Shown: positions 27,677 through 38,338, numbered from the stretch's first letter. The stretch: 64,000 nt of DNA from Aquimarina algicola (GCF_006443095.1 NZ_VFWZ01000007.1:124001-188000), one strand, 5' to 3'. Notes: a model not told the origin generated them from the sequence alone. Made by a program: numbers and translations.

Positions 27677-28678
27677 CTATTGTATTTTGAAATCAGCATC
27701 TGTCAATTGATTATCGATAAGTTTACTTTTTACTGCAAAATTAAACCCTGATCGTAAGCAATATGAGCCGTACTCTCCTTTTTTATTTAGTGCAATAAAT
27801 CCAACTTGCAGATACTCTATATCTTTATGGTTTTTATGTAGGGCATAAATGCGTTCTACGACTTCTTTACAGGCATCGTATGGGGATTTTCCTTGTCGCA
27901 TCAGTTCTACAACCATAGCACTACCTGCAGTTCTTATCACTGCTTCTCCTAATCCTGTAGCTGCTGCGGCTCCCACCTGATTATCCAAAAATAATCCTGC
28001 TCCTATAATTGGGGAGTCTCCTACTCTACCGTGCATTTTCCATGCAGCGCCACTAGTCGTACAAGCACCCGATAGATTACCATTTTCATCAAGAGCTAGC
28101 ATGCTAATCGTATCATGATTTTCTACATTGATAACTGGTTTATATTTTGATGTTTCCAACCATTCTTCATAAGCTTTTTTAGAGGCTTCTGTAAGCAAAT
28201 TTTCTTTTTTAAACCCTTGTTCTAATGCAAATTGTAAGGCTCCTTCTCCTGTTAACATAATATGCGGAGTTTCTTCCATTACTTTTCTTGCTACAGAAAT
28301 AGGGTGCTTGATGTGTTGTAAAAATGATACTGCCCCACAATCACTGTTATGATCCATAATACAAGCATCAAGAGTTACATTACCTTCGCGATCAGGAAAA
28401 CCTCCTAACCCTACAGTTTGAATTTCGGGGTTGGCTTCTGCCGTTCGCACACCTTGCTCTACAGCATCCAGTGCAGTTCCGCCTTGATTAAGTATTTGCC
28501 AGGCAGTTTCATTGGCGGGTACACCATGATTCCAGGTGGATATCACTATCGGCTTACTACTTTGTTTTTCTATTGCTGTTCCTACTTCTTGTTTGGTCTC
28601 TTTTGTTTTTTCATGGGTAGTACACCCCAAAAAGGTAAGAAATAATGTAAAACATAGTTGTATTGTATATCTTCTCAT
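27677..28678 (-). CDS. N4-(beta-N-acetylglucosaminyl)-L-asparaginase (glycosylasparaginase) lipoprotein
   Basis: 333-residue Ntn-hydrolase. It cleaves the GlcNAc-Asn bond of glycosyl-asparagine once the peptide has been trimmed, releasing the glycan amine and aspartate. The self-cleavage site is clear: ENHDTISMLALDE, with cleavage before Thr190, the future nucleophile. TSGAAWKMHGRVGDSPIIGAG binds substrate, and GAAAATGLGEAVIR follows. A signal peptide with Cys19 (FLGC) suggests a lipoprotein on the periplasmic side. It resembles the enzyme known from Elizabethkingia (formerly Flavobacterium) meningoseptica. It sits between two GH92 genes with gaps of 2 bp on both sides. Confidence 0.94.
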   Translation of the reverse strand: MRRYTIQLCFTLFLTFLGCTTHEKTKETKQEVGTAIEKQSSKPIVISTWNHGVPANETAWQILNQGGTALDAVEQGVRTAEANPEIQTVGLGGFPDREGNVTLDACIMDHNSDCGAVSFLQHIKHPISVARKVMEETPHIMLTGEGALQFALEQGFKKENLLTEASKKAYEEWLETSKYKPVINVENHDTISMLALDENGNLSGACTTSGAAWKMHGRVGDSPIIGAGLFLDNQVGAAAATGLGEAVIRTAGSAMVVELMRQGKSPYDACKEVVERIYALHKNHKDIEYLQVGFIALNKKGEYGSYCLRSGFNFAVKSKLIDNQLTDADFKIQ

Positions 28679-28680
28679 TC

Positions 28681-30942
28681 CTAATATATATGGTTGTTTT
28701 CTGGTAATCCTAAATTTATAAATAACGAATCATTTGGCGTATTCCCCATTTCAAATTCAAGAACACCTCCATTACTAATCTCTTTGTGTGTTATAAACAC
28801 ATTTTCTATTGGTTTTTCATTAAACAAAACACTTTGTATATATTTATTTTCTTCTGAAAGCCCTTTTGCAACGATATGGAACACCTTGTTGTTAGGCAAT
28901 TGTATTTCTACTTCTTCAAAAAAAGGAGTTCCGATCATATATGCGCCCTGAGCGGGATTGACTGGATAAAACCCTAATGCACTCAATATATACCATGATG
29001 ACATTTGTCCACAATCTTCGTTACCACAATGTCCATTGGGTTGATTCTTATATTGTTCTTCTAAAATTTTACGAATAAGCTCCTGAGTTTTTGAAGGTTG
29101 ATCGATATAGTTATATAAATAGGCTACATGATGGCTAGGTTCATTACCATGTGCATATTGCCCTATCATTCCTGTACTAAATATCGGTAGTTTATCCTCT
29201 GGCATAGGATCGTAAGAGAACATCGAATCTAATTTTTGAGTAAATCTTTCTTTCCCTCCTGTTTTTTGAATTAATCCTTTGATATCATGAGGTACAAACC
29301 AATAATATTGCCATGCATTGCTCTCGCAATAGTATGGAGAATACACTTTGGGGATAAAGGGTTCTATAAATCTGCCTAAAGTATCTTTGGGTTGAATCCA
29401 TGATCTTTGTTCATTATATAGATTTTTCCAGTTTTGAGAGCGTTGTAAAAAGTATCTATAGTCTTCTTCTTTGCCTAGATCTTTTGCAAACATAGCAATA
29501 CACCAATCATCATAAGCATACTCCATTGTTTTTGAAACAGACCAATTTTCATGATGTTGATCTACGGGGACATAGTTTAACTTTTTATAGCTATCAATCT
29601 GCCTTTGATCGACCATAGCACTTTTTTTGCAGGCTTCATAAGCTAAATTTACATCAAAATCAAATCCTTTAAAATAAGCATCTACCAGTACTGGAACGGC
29701 ATGATAGCCAATCATCATATTCGTTTCATTACCTTGCATAGACCAAACAGGTAATACACCTGTCTCCTGATAATGCGCTAACAATGATTTTATCATATCA
29801 GGTACACGTTCTTGCTGGATAATCGTATACAGCGGATGTGCTGCACGAAATGTATCCCATAATGAAAATGTATCGTATCGTTCAAATCCTTCTGCTTTCA
29901 TTATTGTATCATTAGCTCCTTTATACGTTCCCAAAGGATCACTTAATAGTGTTGGGGCTAACATTGACTGATACATCATGGTATAAAAAATCGCTTTCTT
30001 ATCCTGGTCTGTAGTCGTAATTTTTATTTTTTGTAATTCTTTTTCCCAGATCTCGCGGGCTTCTTCTTTATATTTATCAAAGTCAAAATCCTGGGTTTCT
30101 TGAGCCATAGAAGCTTCAGCCCCTTCAAAACTAGCAGTTGATAGTGCTGTTTTGACAATGATTTGCTCTTTTTCTGAGGTATTATAATGTAAAACAATTC
30201 TGGTATTTAGGCCTTGTGCGGGAAGCGTATCTATTTTTTCATTAGTAAAGACCTCATACGCTAAAAATGGTTTTGAAAATTGCATTACAAAATATATACG
30301 TTGGTCTTTTGCCCAACCTGTCGATTTTCTATATCCTCTGATTGTTGTTTCATTTATTTTTTCGATATAAGTATCTGTAGGTTTATCCCAATTGATAGCA
30401 TATCCCAAATCAACATGTATCGATGTTGCAGTGTCTTTAGGAAATGTATATCTATGGATACCAACTCTAGATGTTGCGGTCAGTTCTGCTTTGATCTCAT
30501 AATCTAAAAGATCTACCGAATAATATCCAGGTGATGCTTTTTCTTTATCGTGTTGATAGGATGAAAAAGGCTTGTAATTATTTTCTTCTATCCTTTTAGA
30601 AAATTTACTATTTGTAGGCATTACGAGAATATCGTATAAATCTCCAGCTCCTGTTCCTGTTAAATGTGTATGAGAAAAACCGGTGATGATAGAATCTTGA
30701 TAAAAATATCCGGCAATCCTATCCCAACCAGGAATCCCAATATCTGGACTTAACTGAACCATTCCAAAAGGAACTGTTGCACCGGGATAGGTATTACCCG
30801 GGCCATCTGTACCAATAAAAGGATTTACAAAAGATGTTAATGCTTCTTTTGATACCAATATAGAAGCCGTTGGTGTCTCTTTTTTGCAAGCAAATGCAAC
30901 AACAACGATAATAACATATATGAATCCTTTTTGTAAAGACAT
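28681..30942 (-). CDS. GH92 alpha-mannosidase lipoprotein (copy 2)
   Basis: 753-residue GH92 enzyme with lipobox Cys19 (VAFAC). Motifs: NPFIGTDGPGNTYPGATVPFGMVQLSPD, FSHTHLTGTGAGDLYD, ESNAWQYYWFVPHD, YAHGNEPSHHVAYLYN and GNEDCGQMSSWYILSALGFYP. NEPSHH together with GDLYDI is shared with copy 1 and is found in characterised alpha-1,2-mannosidases, so alpha-1,2 trimming is the best guess. Copies 1 and 2 are clearly the closest pair. The gene is separated by 1 bp from the upstream GHL10-like gene, so it is co-transcribed. Confidence 0.94.
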   Translation of the reverse strand: MSLQKGFIYVIIVVVAFACKKETPTASILVSKEALTSFVNPFIGTDGPGNTYPGATVPFGMVQLSPDIGIPGWDRIAGYFYQDSIITGFSHTHLTGTGAGDLYDILVMPTNSKFSKRIEENNYKPFSSYQHDKEKASPGYYSVDLLDYEIKAELTATSRVGIHRYTFPKDTATSIHVDLGYAINWDKPTDTYIEKINETTIRGYRKSTGWAKDQRIYFVMQFSKPFLAYEVFTNEKIDTLPAQGLNTRIVLHYNTSEKEQIIVKTALSTASFEGAEASMAQETQDFDFDKYKEEAREIWEKELQKIKITTTDQDKKAIFYTMMYQSMLAPTLLSDPLGTYKGANDTIMKAEGFERYDTFSLWDTFRAAHPLYTIIQQERVPDMIKSLLAHYQETGVLPVWSMQGNETNMMIGYHAVPVLVDAYFKGFDFDVNLAYEACKKSAMVDQRQIDSYKKLNYVPVDQHHENWSVSKTMEYAYDDWCIAMFAKDLGKEEDYRYFLQRSQNWKNLYNEQRSWIQPKDTLGRFIEPFIPKVYSPYYCESNAWQYYWFVPHDIKGLIQKTGGKERFTQKLDSMFSYDPMPEDKLPIFSTGMIGQYAHGNEPSHHVAYLYNYIDQPSKTQELIRKILEEQYKNQPNGHCGNEDCGQMSSWYILSALGFYPVNPAQGAYMIGTPFFEEVEIQLPNNKVFHIVAKGLSEENKYIQSVLFNEKPIENVFITHKEISNGGVLEFEMGNTPNDSLFINLGLPENNHIY

Positions 30943-30943
30943 T

Positions 30944-32083
30944 TTAATTTCTGATATTACTTTTGGAAGCTTTTATGGCTTTGAATTGTTCATCTGTAAT
31001 GGCATGTCCATCAAAAAATGATACTCCTGATGCTCCATTATCTTTTGCTAATTGTATGGCTATACTGACTTCTTCGGGACTCATAGGTGGTAAATATATC
31101 CCTGTATGTAATTCAACCGGTTTTCCTTTTAGGTCTTTCACTCCTTGTTGCGTTACATAACCAATCCAATCTGTTTCTTCATTATAAAAATTGTGATATA
31201 CCATAGGCAATACCATATCTACAGTCCACTTATCCCAACGTTGACGAACCATATGATCCGACATTTCAGGATAGGGAAAAACAGCTGCAGTAAGTATTTT
31301 GTCATATTTGTGCGCTATGGCATAGGCATCATCAACTACTTTTTTAACTTGATTAAGTCTAAATTGCTTCCATTCCATGTCAATAGCTGGATTTTTAAAA
31401 TCTTTTGGGTTTTTATGATGTTGTTTTTCAAATGTATTTAGACAAACATCACAATAACAAAAATCAAATTCCGGCAATTCTTCATCTTGAACAAGATTAT
31501 ACTTAGGCAATAATCCTATCGGAAGAAAAATATCAGGATATCGTATGTAATCCAAATGTACACTTGTAACCCCTTCGACTTGTGCTAAATTTTCTACAAG
31601 ACTTAATACATGATTACGAGATTCTTTTCTAGTTGGGCATAACCATTGATAATAATCTATATATGGTCTTGTATCATAGCAGGATTTTCCTTCTCTGCTT
31701 ACTGAATACCATTCGGGATGTTGTAATGCTATACTATCATTTGGTCGATTCATAGTAAACATCCACGCATGTACTTCTAATCCGGCTTGTTTTGCAATTG
31801 GTGTTACTACACTTAATTTTTTGGCATTGGCTTCGGTATTAATCAAAATAGCATCTATGCCATTTTCTTTATATTTTTGAAATTCTCTTTTATAATCCTC
31901 AGTAGACAAAGAGTCATTTACTGTAAACCATGTCCAATATTTAAATGCTTTTGTTTTGATCTCTTTTTGAGGTTGTTCTTTTACTATTTCTTGTATTACT
32001 TCTTGTTTTTCATTCTTTGTTTCTGTGTTACAACCTATATGAACAAACAAAATGGATACTATTATAATTCTAGACAATTTCAT
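30944..32083 (-). CDS. GHL10-like glycoside hydrolase lipoprotein, activity unknown
   Basis: 379-residue TIM-barrel protein exported as a lipoprotein (Cys18, VHIGC). It resembles the GHL10/YngK-type putative hydrolases: YWTWFTVNDSLS at the barrel start, LEVHAWMFTMNRP near 102-114, the hallmark VHLDYIRYPD near 175-184 (Asp178 a candidate catalytic or binding acid) and AAVFPYPEMSD near 265. A Cys-rich loop CYCDVC sits near 210. No activity is assigned to this subgroup. Being inside an N-glycan operon that lacks a recognisable endo-glycosidase, it is a candidate for an endo-acting or core-processing enzyme. It starts 1 bp after the CBM9-like gene. Confidence 0.7.
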   Translation of the reverse strand: MKLSRIIIVSILFVHIGCNTETKNEKQEVIQEIVKEQPQKEIKTKAFKYWTWFTVNDSLSTEDYKREFQKYKENGIDAILINTEANAKKLSVVTPIAKQAGLEVHAWMFTMNRPNDSIALQHPEWYSVSREGKSCYDTRPYIDYYQWLCPTRKESRNHVLSLVENLAQVEGVTSVHLDYIRYPDIFLPIGLLPKYNLVQDEELPEFDFCYCDVCLNTFEKQHHKNPKDFKNPAIDMEWKQFRLNQVKKVVDDAYAIAHKYDKILTAAVFPYPEMSDHMVRQRWDKWTVDMVLPMVYHNFYNEETDWIGYVTQQGVKDLKGKPVELHTGIYLPPMSPEEVSIAIQLAKDNGASGVSFFDGHAITDEQFKAIKASKSNIRN

Positions 32084-32084
32084 A

Positions 32085-33194
32085 CTAGTTTACTTTTTGA
32101 ATGACCTTACCATCTTCTTTAATAATAAATACCTTACGGGTAAAAGGACTAACTACAATAATATTCCATCCTGTTTGGTGATTTTCTATACTGTGTATAA
32201 TCTTTTTACCTTCTATTTCTATACGATTCTGGGATAATTCTGAAAAAGAGGTAGCCCAACGTTTATGCTTTTCAAAATATTCCTTTTGTTTTCGGTATAA
32301 TGCATAAAGTAGTTGTCTTACTTTATAATCTTTAGGGATTGTAAACATATCTTTTTCTCCAGCTTTTTTCGAAGAAAAATAAACATATCCCCAATCCTCT
32401 GGTCGGTGCATATTAATAACTCCCATAGACGACCAAACCCAATTATACTCTGGTTCAAACTTACCTTGATGATTCTTTTTCCTATAATATTTCTTATTTT
32501 CTAACTGAAAATCCCAATTTACTCTTGAAAAATTTATTCTCCAAAATTGATCTCCGGGTGTATTATCTTCATAATATGATGTTCTAAAGACTTTGAATGG
32601 AATTGCTACTTCTAGTGTCCAACCTTTATCAATATCGTTAGGATTGTTTAAAGTACCATGAATCTTGACTGCCGATTGTAATCCGTTGGCATTCCAATCA
32701 TTGAGCACAGGAGTATTCTCTCTATATGGTTTTGTAAGAAAGAGGTCCCAAACTGTATTCAAAGCATTAATTTCTATTTCGTAATAGTTATGCGTGTCAT
32801 TATCCGGATCTATAAAAATTTCAAAGTCATTATTATAAAAGATAATCGTATCTCTCTGTTTTAAATCAGCCCACACATGAGGTTCTTCTATTTCTGCGAG
32901 AAAATAGATGTTTTTTAAATCCCATAGCATTTTTACTGTAGTAGTATACTTTGGTGTTTTTATACCTTCAATATCAATAAATGCAGATGTTGCTTGTACT
33001 TTTTGCCACGAAGTTTCATTTGGTATTCCATCAATAATAATAGGTTCCTCTGTAAAATAAGAAATATATGATTTAGGCAAGGACTTTTTAGTAGCTTCTT
33101 GTCCTGAACCTATTGTAATGATTAAGAAAAACAAATAAGATATTTGATATCTCATGAATGTTTTTGTTGATGATGGATGTTTGAAATGAATCAT
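32085..33194 (-). CDS. CBM9-like carbohydrate-binding secreted protein
   Basis: 369-residue protein with the family 9 carbohydrate-binding-module-like fold: EEPIIIDGIPNETSWQKVQ, then TTTVKMLWDLKNIYFLAEIEEPHVWADL, NDFEIFIDPDNDTHNYYEIEINA, TLEVAIPFK and FWRINFSRVNWD. The first Met gives a charged 13-residue extension before MRYQISYLFFLIITIGSG. Starting at Met14 (33155) yields a cleaner signal peptide and is probably the true start. No catalytic domain is visible. It is likely a surface or periplasmic glycan-binding helper for its immediate neighbour, the GHL10-like protein (inference from adjacency). Confidence 0.75.
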   Translation of the reverse strand: MIHFKHPSSTKTFMRYQISYLFFLIITIGSGQEATKKSLPKSYISYFTEEPIIIDGIPNETSWQKVQATSAFIDIEGIKTPKYTTTVKMLWDLKNIYFLAEIEEPHVWADLKQRDTIIFYNNDFEIFIDPDNDTHNYYEIEINALNTVWDLFLTKPYRENTPVLNDWNANGLQSAVKIHGTLNNPNDIDKGWTLEVAIPFKVFRTSYYEDNTPGDQFWRINFSRVNWDFQLENKKYYRKKNHQGKFEPEYNWVWSSMGVINMHRPEDWGYVYFSSKKAGEKDMFTIPKDYKVRQLLYALYRKQKEYFEKHKRWATSFSELSQNRIEIEGKKIIHSIENHQTGWNIIVVSPFTRKVFIIKEDGKVIQKVN

Positions 33195-33206
33195 ACTATT
33201 ACATAA

Positions 33207-34193
33207 CTACATTGAGTTTTCTTTGGTAAATGCTATAATCTCACTTATTTTTCCAAAAGCCAGTGCTACAACTGTATCGGCTGCTCCGTAATATATAGCT
33301 ACTTTATCTTCTTCTATATTTTGAACCGTTGCACAAGGAAATATAACATTGGGTACATCGCCTATTTGTTCGTAACTCTCATTTGGGGATAACAAATAAG
33401 GTTGTGTACGATATTTGACTTTACTTGGTTGTTCTTTATCAAGAATAGCAGCTCCCATAGCATATCTAAATCCATTACAAGTAGTAATAACTCCATGATA
33501 AAATAACAACCATCCTTCTTTTGTTAAAAAAGGTACTGATCCTGCTCCAATTTTGGTACATTGCCATGCACTATCTTCAAAATCGGTTGCCTGCATTACA
33601 CATCTGTGTTCTCCCCAGTATTTCATATCTGGGCTATAACTTATAAATATATCGCCAAAGGGAGTATGTCCATTATCACTTGGCCTGCTTAGCATTGCAT
33701 ATTTACCATTTATTTTCTGAGGGAGCAAGACTCCGTTACGATTAAAGGGTAAAAAGGCATTTTCACATTGAAAAAATTCTTCAAAATCAAATGTATATGC
33801 AATTCCTATAGTTGGACCATAATATCCATTGCACCAAGTTACCCAATATCGATCTTCGATAAAAGTAACTCTGGGGTCATACTTATAATCTGAAGCAATC
33901 ATATTTGTATTTCCAGATTGCATGGTAATCGGTTCGTGATTAATCTGCCAATCTATTCCATTTTTACTAAATCCGGCATAGATATTCATCTGTACAGCTT
34001 TATTATCACATCTAAAGACACCTGCAAAACCATCACCAAAAGGAACTACTGCACTATTAAAAATACTATTTGATGCTGGGATAGCATCTCTTTCTATAAT
34101 AGGATTTTGAGTGTATCTCCATACAACATCTGTACAAGTATCAGGTTTGTCTTGCCAAGGAATTTGTTGATTATTTGTTTGTATTGTTTTCAT
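33207..34193 (-). CDS. GH130 mannoside phosphorylase (Man-GlcNAc2 type likely)
   Basis: 328-residue five-bladed beta-propeller enzyme of family GH130 with no signal peptide, so cytoplasmic. [19 protein letters not shown] near 59-76 and the catalytic YDPRVT (Asp106) are conserved. [22 protein letters not shown] near 215-237 matches phosphate-binding phosphorylases rather than the hydrolase subgroup. Related enzymes from Bacteroides phosphorolyse mannosyl-beta-1,4-N,N'-diacetylchitobiose, yielding mannose-1-phosphate. That is exactly what remains after alpha-mannose trimming of an N-glycan. Its ATG overlaps the stop of the symporter gene, implying transport-phosphorolysis coupling. Confidence 0.92.
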   Translation of the reverse strand: MKTIQTNNQQIPWQDKPDTCTDVVWRYTQNPIIERDAIPASNSIFNSAVVPFGDGFAGVFRCDNKAVQMNIYAGFSKNGIDWQINHEPITMQSGNTNMIASDYKYDPRVTFIEDRYWVTWCNGYYGPTIGIAYTFDFEEFFQCENAFLPFNRNGVLLPQKINGKYAMLSRPSDNGHTPFGDIFISYSPDMKYWGEHRCVMQATDFEDSAWQCTKIGAGSVPFLTKEGWLLFYHGVITTCNGFRYAMGAAILDKEQPSKVKYRTQPYLLSPNESYEQIGDVPNVIFPCATVQNIEEDKVAIYYGAADTVVALAFGKISEIIAFTKENSM

Positions 34194-36013
34194 TATTTTT
34201 TTAGTCTATTATACCATGTATATTTTAAAATTATAGAGGTTACAACCATTAAAAATAATACGATAGCCAAACTATAATAATCTTTCACAATAAGATATAT
34301 AGGGCTCAATACAAAAGTCATTTGCCATATAATACCTATCACACAGTTCATCATATCTCTTGCAAAATCTGTATTTGCCGAAAATGTAGGATCTTCTTCT
34401 TTGAGCTTTTCATAAACAGGTTTCCAAAATCCCCAGGGTTTTGTTGTCTTATAAAAATTCTTTAGCACTTCTATATCGTCAGGTTTCCCCAGTACGATAC
34501 CTAAAAAACAACCTATAAATGAAATTAATAAGATTAAAGGAAATAAGTATATATCAGGGATATCAGGAAAATATGACGGTACTAAGGTTGCTGCAAAAAG
34601 ACCTGCTAGCATCCCACCAAAATATCCGTACGCGTTAAAACGCCACCAAATCCACTTTAATACATTTGCCGCTGCATACCCACCATACAATGCAGAGGTT
34701 AACCATAAAGTAAGAGTATTAATAGAAGACGCAAAAAATCCAAATATCAAACCAATGGCTACAATAGAGATTGAAGATATATAACTAAATCGAATATATG
34801 TTTTATTGGATGCTTCAGGTTTTATGTACTTTTTATAAATATCATTAACAATATAAGCGGGAGCGGCATTAATAAATGCTGCAAACGTACCCATAAATGC
34901 TGCTAATAGTCCTGCAAGCAATAGTCCCTTAAAACCAATAGGCACAAAACGCTGAATTGCTAATGGGAGTATGGTTTCAAAATCTATTTGGGTTCCAGAT
35001 TGTTGAAGCTCTGGTCCCAGATATACCAATCCCAAAACAGCAAAACCTGTAATCATAAGATAACGAGGTATTGATAATACTACAATAGTCAAACCGCTCA
35101 TTTTTGAGGCTTCTACTTCATTTTTTGTAGAGAGTACTCGTTGCATATCGTAGCTAGGTACAGGTCCTGCGAGACTGGCAAAAATCCCTTTAAAAATCAT
35201 CATCATAAATAAAAATCCAAATAAAGAAAAACCATCTTCTTCTATTTTTATATTTACATGATCGATATACCCTGTCCAGTCTAGATCAAGGTGTTTTCCA
35301 AAAAATAAATGATCCCAACCTTGTGGTGTTGCTGCTAGTATCTGATCTGCCGTTACTGTAGTAAATGCAATATACCCGATGACAATGCATGAAATTGTCA
35401 TAATAACAAATTGAATAACCTCTGTACCAACGACACTATACATCCCTCCCTTTAAGGTATATAAAGTTGTGATTGATATAATAATCAACGCATAAGCTTG
35501 CTCTGACGAAATATTTAAAATCCCCAGATGAAAGGACAGATCCCAAGGGAAAAATATGGTTGCAAATTTTCCTATCCCTTCAAAAAAATAAGCAATAAAA
35601 CCCAAAGTACTGATTACAGCAAAGACTGTAACAATAATATGAGATAGTTTTGCTCCCATATCGGTTCCAAAACGATATGTAATCCATTGCGCACCTGTCA
35701 TTGCATTCGATCTTCTTAACCATGCTGCAAGAAAAATCATAATAAATACTTGATTCCATACCGGCCATATCCAAGGTAGCCATGCACTTTTAAGCCCATA
35801 TACAAACATTGCGGTAACTGCCCACATTGTACCAGAAATATCAAACATTCCTGAAGCATTAGAGAGTCCTAAATAATACCATGGAATCTCATTACCTCCT
35901 AAAAAGTAAGATTTTATACTCTTTGATGCTTTTTTTGAGACATAAAATCCAAGAAAAATGGTCACAATAATATAACATAATATTATCGCAATATCTATAT
36001 TGGTAAGGTTCAT
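34193..36013 (-). CDS. Sodium/solute symporter (SSS family)
   Basis: 606-residue integral membrane protein with about 14 helices. It begins [57 protein letters not shown] is typical of SGLT-like symporters. A long re-entrant [25 protein letters not shown] near 380-405 is also family-typical. It imports sugar with Na+. The gene overlaps the GH130 gene by one base and follows GH92 copy 1 after 7 bp. I infer that it imports the trimmed core oligosaccharide for GH130. Substrate cannot be read from sequence. Confidence 0.9.
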   Translation of the reverse strand: MNLTNIDIAIILCYIIVTIFLGFYVSKKASKSIKSYFLGGNEIPWYYLGLSNASGMFDISGTMWAVTAMFVYGLKSAWLPWIWPVWNQVFIMIFLAAWLRRSNAMTGAQWITYRFGTDMGAKLSHIIVTVFAVISTLGFIAYFFEGIGKFATIFFPWDLSFHLGILNISSEQAYALIIISITTLYTLKGGMYSVVGTEVIQFVIMTISCIVIGYIAFTTVTADQILAATPQGWDHLFFGKHLDLDWTGYIDHVNIKIEEDGFSLFGFLFMMMIFKGIFASLAGPVPSYDMQRVLSTKNEVEASKMSGLTIVVLSIPRYLMITGFAVLGLVYLGPELQQSGTQIDFETILPLAIQRFVPIGFKGLLLAGLLAAFMGTFAAFINAAPAYIVNDIYKKYIKPEASNKTYIRFSYISSISIVAIGLIFGFFASSINTLTLWLTSALYGGYAAANVLKWIWWRFNAYGYFGGMLAGLFAATLVPSYFPDIPDIYLFPLILLISFIGCFLGIVLGKPDDIEVLKNFYKTTKPWGFWKPVYEKLKEEDPTFSANTDFARDMMNCVIGIIWQMTFVLSPIYLIVKDYYSLAIVLFLMVVTSIILKYTWYNRLKK

Positions 36014-36020
36014 GTATATT

Positions 36021-38294
36021 TTATAATTTCTTTACACCCCAAGTTTTATTAGGAGATTCGCTCATGACAAAATGAAGTGTTCCTCCCTGTATTATTTCTT
36101 GATGGGTAATATGTGATCTATTCAATTGTTTTCCGTTTAAGGAAGCCGACTGGATGTATATATTTTTATCAGAAACATTATCTGCTTTTATGGTAAAAGT
36201 TTTTCCTTCCGACAATTGTATTGTACTCTTCTCAAAAATTGGGCTTCCTATTTCATATATGCCAGAGGCAGGGTTCATAGGATAAATCCCCAAAGCGCTA
36301 AACACATACCAGGCAGACATTTGCCCACAATCTTCATTACCACTTAGACCATTTGGAGTTGTATTATACTGTGTTTTCAATATGGTATTAACCCAATATT
36401 GTGTTTTCCAAGGGGCATTTGCTTTATTAAACATATAAGCAATATGATGACTGGGTTCATTACCATGAGCATATTGTCCTATTAGTCCTGAAATATCCGC
36501 AGAGATATTATCTCCTGTAATCTCAGAATCTTCTGTAAATAGTTGTTCTAATTTTGTGATAAAATTGTGTTCCCCACCATGAAGCGTTATCAGTTGTTCT
36601 ACATCATGTGGTACAAACCAACTATGTTGCCAGGCATTTCCTTCTGTATATTCAGCTTTTACACGATGTGCAGAAAATTTTGGATCGAAAGGTTCTTTCC
36701 AATCTATCCCATTAGATGATTTACCTCTCATAAAACCTGTTTCAGGATCAAAAAGATGTGTATACGCTTTTGATCTTTCTATAAAGTATTGATAATCTTC
36801 TTCTTTACCCAATGCTTTGGCTACTTGTGCTACACACCAATCATTATATGCATATTCTAATGTGATGGTTACAGACTCATCTACAGTATCAAAAGGAATA
36901 TACCCATATTTCTTATAGGCTTTAAGCCCCCTATCATCTTGCTTCATAGTTTCTTTCATTGCTTGATAAGCTTTTTCTATATCAAACCCTTTAATCCCTT
37001 TTAAAAATGCTTCTGTAATAACAGAAACCGAATGGTATCCTGTCATGGTATTCGTTTCATTGGCATATAGTGTCCATACAGGTAAAATTTTGGTGTCTTC
37101 ATAATATGCCAACATAGAATTAATTATATCAGAAACCTTATCAGGAGCCAAAAACAGAAGTAAAGGATGTTCTGCTCTAAAGGTATCCCATAAGGAGAGT
37201 GTAGAATATACAGAATAGTCTTTTGCTGTAACGATACTATCATTTTCTTTTCTAAAATCTCCATTAGTATCGCTATACACTACAGGAGCTACTTGTGAAT
37301 GGTATAATGCCGTATAAAAAATAGTTTTGAGTGAATCTACAGGAGTTTCAATTCTTATTTTGGAAAGTGCTTTTTCCCATATTGCTTCTGTATTTTTTTT
37401 TACGGTATCAAATTGAAAACTACCTTGGTATTCTTTGATATTTTGCTTTGCATTCTGAATACTTACCGAAGAAATACCTACTTTGACTTCTAACTGTTCA
37501 TTTGATCCTTCATTAAAAAACAATTGTGTTGCAGTTTCTTTTCCTTCAACTATATTGGTTTTGCTCACCTTTTTATGATCAACATAAAGATCGTGTGCAT
37601 TGATCGATTTGGAGAACTTCATTACAAAAAATACTTTTTGATTTTTGGCCCATCCTTTACTATATCGATAACCCGAAACAGTAAATTTATCTTCTACATC
37701 TATTTTTGATTCAGTAGTCTCATCCCAGTTTACAGTGTATCCAAGATCAATAATCATAGATTGATCATCTCCTTCTTTAAATGTATATCTATGAAAAGCT
37801 GTTCGTAAAGTAGCTGTTACTTCAGCATGTATTGCATGATCCTCAAGAAACATACTATAATATCCGGGAGTTGCAGTTTCCTGTTCATGATTATAACGAG
37901 AACGATAAGGAATGTCATCTCTAGATTGCACTGTCGTAGAAAGATTTACTTTTTTCGAAATTGGCATAACTCTTATATCATAAAGATCTCCTATACCTGT
38001 GCCGCTAAGATGAAGATGGCTTAATCCAATTGTTATATCATCTGAATAGTGGTAACCAGAACACCAATCCCATCCAGAAATTCCGTTATCAGGACTTACT
38101 TGCACCATACCAAAAGGTACTGTTGCTCCCGGATATGTATGCCCATGACCTCCTGTTCCTATAAAAGGGTCGACAAATGCAGATACACTTGCTTGTTTTA
38201 TGCTTTTACTATCTGATTGAGTGTCTTTTTTTGAACAAGAAAAAGGGATCATAGATACTATGATTAATAGTATTAGAGGATAAAAATTCTTCAT
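36021..38294 (-). CDS. GH92 alpha-mannosidase lipoprotein (copy 1)
   Basis: 757-residue GH92 enzyme and first gene of operon A. Lipobox Cys20 (IPFSC). Motifs: DPFIGTGGHGHTYPGATVP, LSHLHLSGTGIGDLYDI, EGNAWQHSWFVPHD, YAHGNEPSHHIAYMFN and GNEDCGQMSAWYVFSALGIYP. All conserved catalytic and Ca2+-associated motifs are intact. The NEPSHH/GDLYDI combination points to alpha-1,2-mannose removal, as for copy 2. The enzyme should act in the periplasm or at the outer membrane. It is divergent from the sensor kinase gene, with a 134-bp gap that holds the shared regulatory box. Confidence 0.94.
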   Translation of the reverse strand: MKNFYPLILLIIVSMIPFSCSKKDTQSDSKSIKQASVSAFVDPFIGTGGHGHTYPGATVPFGMVQVSPDNGISGWDWCSGYHYSDDITIGLSHLHLSGTGIGDLYDIRVMPISKKVNLSTTVQSRDDIPYRSRYNHEQETATPGYYSMFLEDHAIHAEVTATLRTAFHRYTFKEGDDQSMIIDLGYTVNWDETTESKIDVEDKFTVSGYRYSKGWAKNQKVFFVMKFSKSINAHDLYVDHKKVSKTNIVEGKETATQLFFNEGSNEQLEVKVGISSVSIQNAKQNIKEYQGSFQFDTVKKNTEAIWEKALSKIRIETPVDSLKTIFYTALYHSQVAPVVYSDTNGDFRKENDSIVTAKDYSVYSTLSLWDTFRAEHPLLLFLAPDKVSDIINSMLAYYEDTKILPVWTLYANETNTMTGYHSVSVITEAFLKGIKGFDIEKAYQAMKETMKQDDRGLKAYKKYGYIPFDTVDESVTITLEYAYNDWCVAQVAKALGKEEDYQYFIERSKAYTHLFDPETGFMRGKSSNGIDWKEPFDPKFSAHRVKAEYTEGNAWQHSWFVPHDVEQLITLHGGEHNFITKLEQLFTEDSEITGDNISADISGLIGQYAHGNEPSHHIAYMFNKANAPWKTQYWVNTILKTQYNTTPNGLSGNEDCGQMSAWYVFSALGIYPMNPASGIYEIGSPIFEKSTIQLSEGKTFTIKADNVSDKNIYIQSASLNGKQLNRSHITHQEIIQGGTLHFVMSESPNKTWGVKKL

Positions 38295-38338
38295 ATCATC
38301 ATTTTTTTCTTATTATAGTATCGGAAAACAACATCAAC

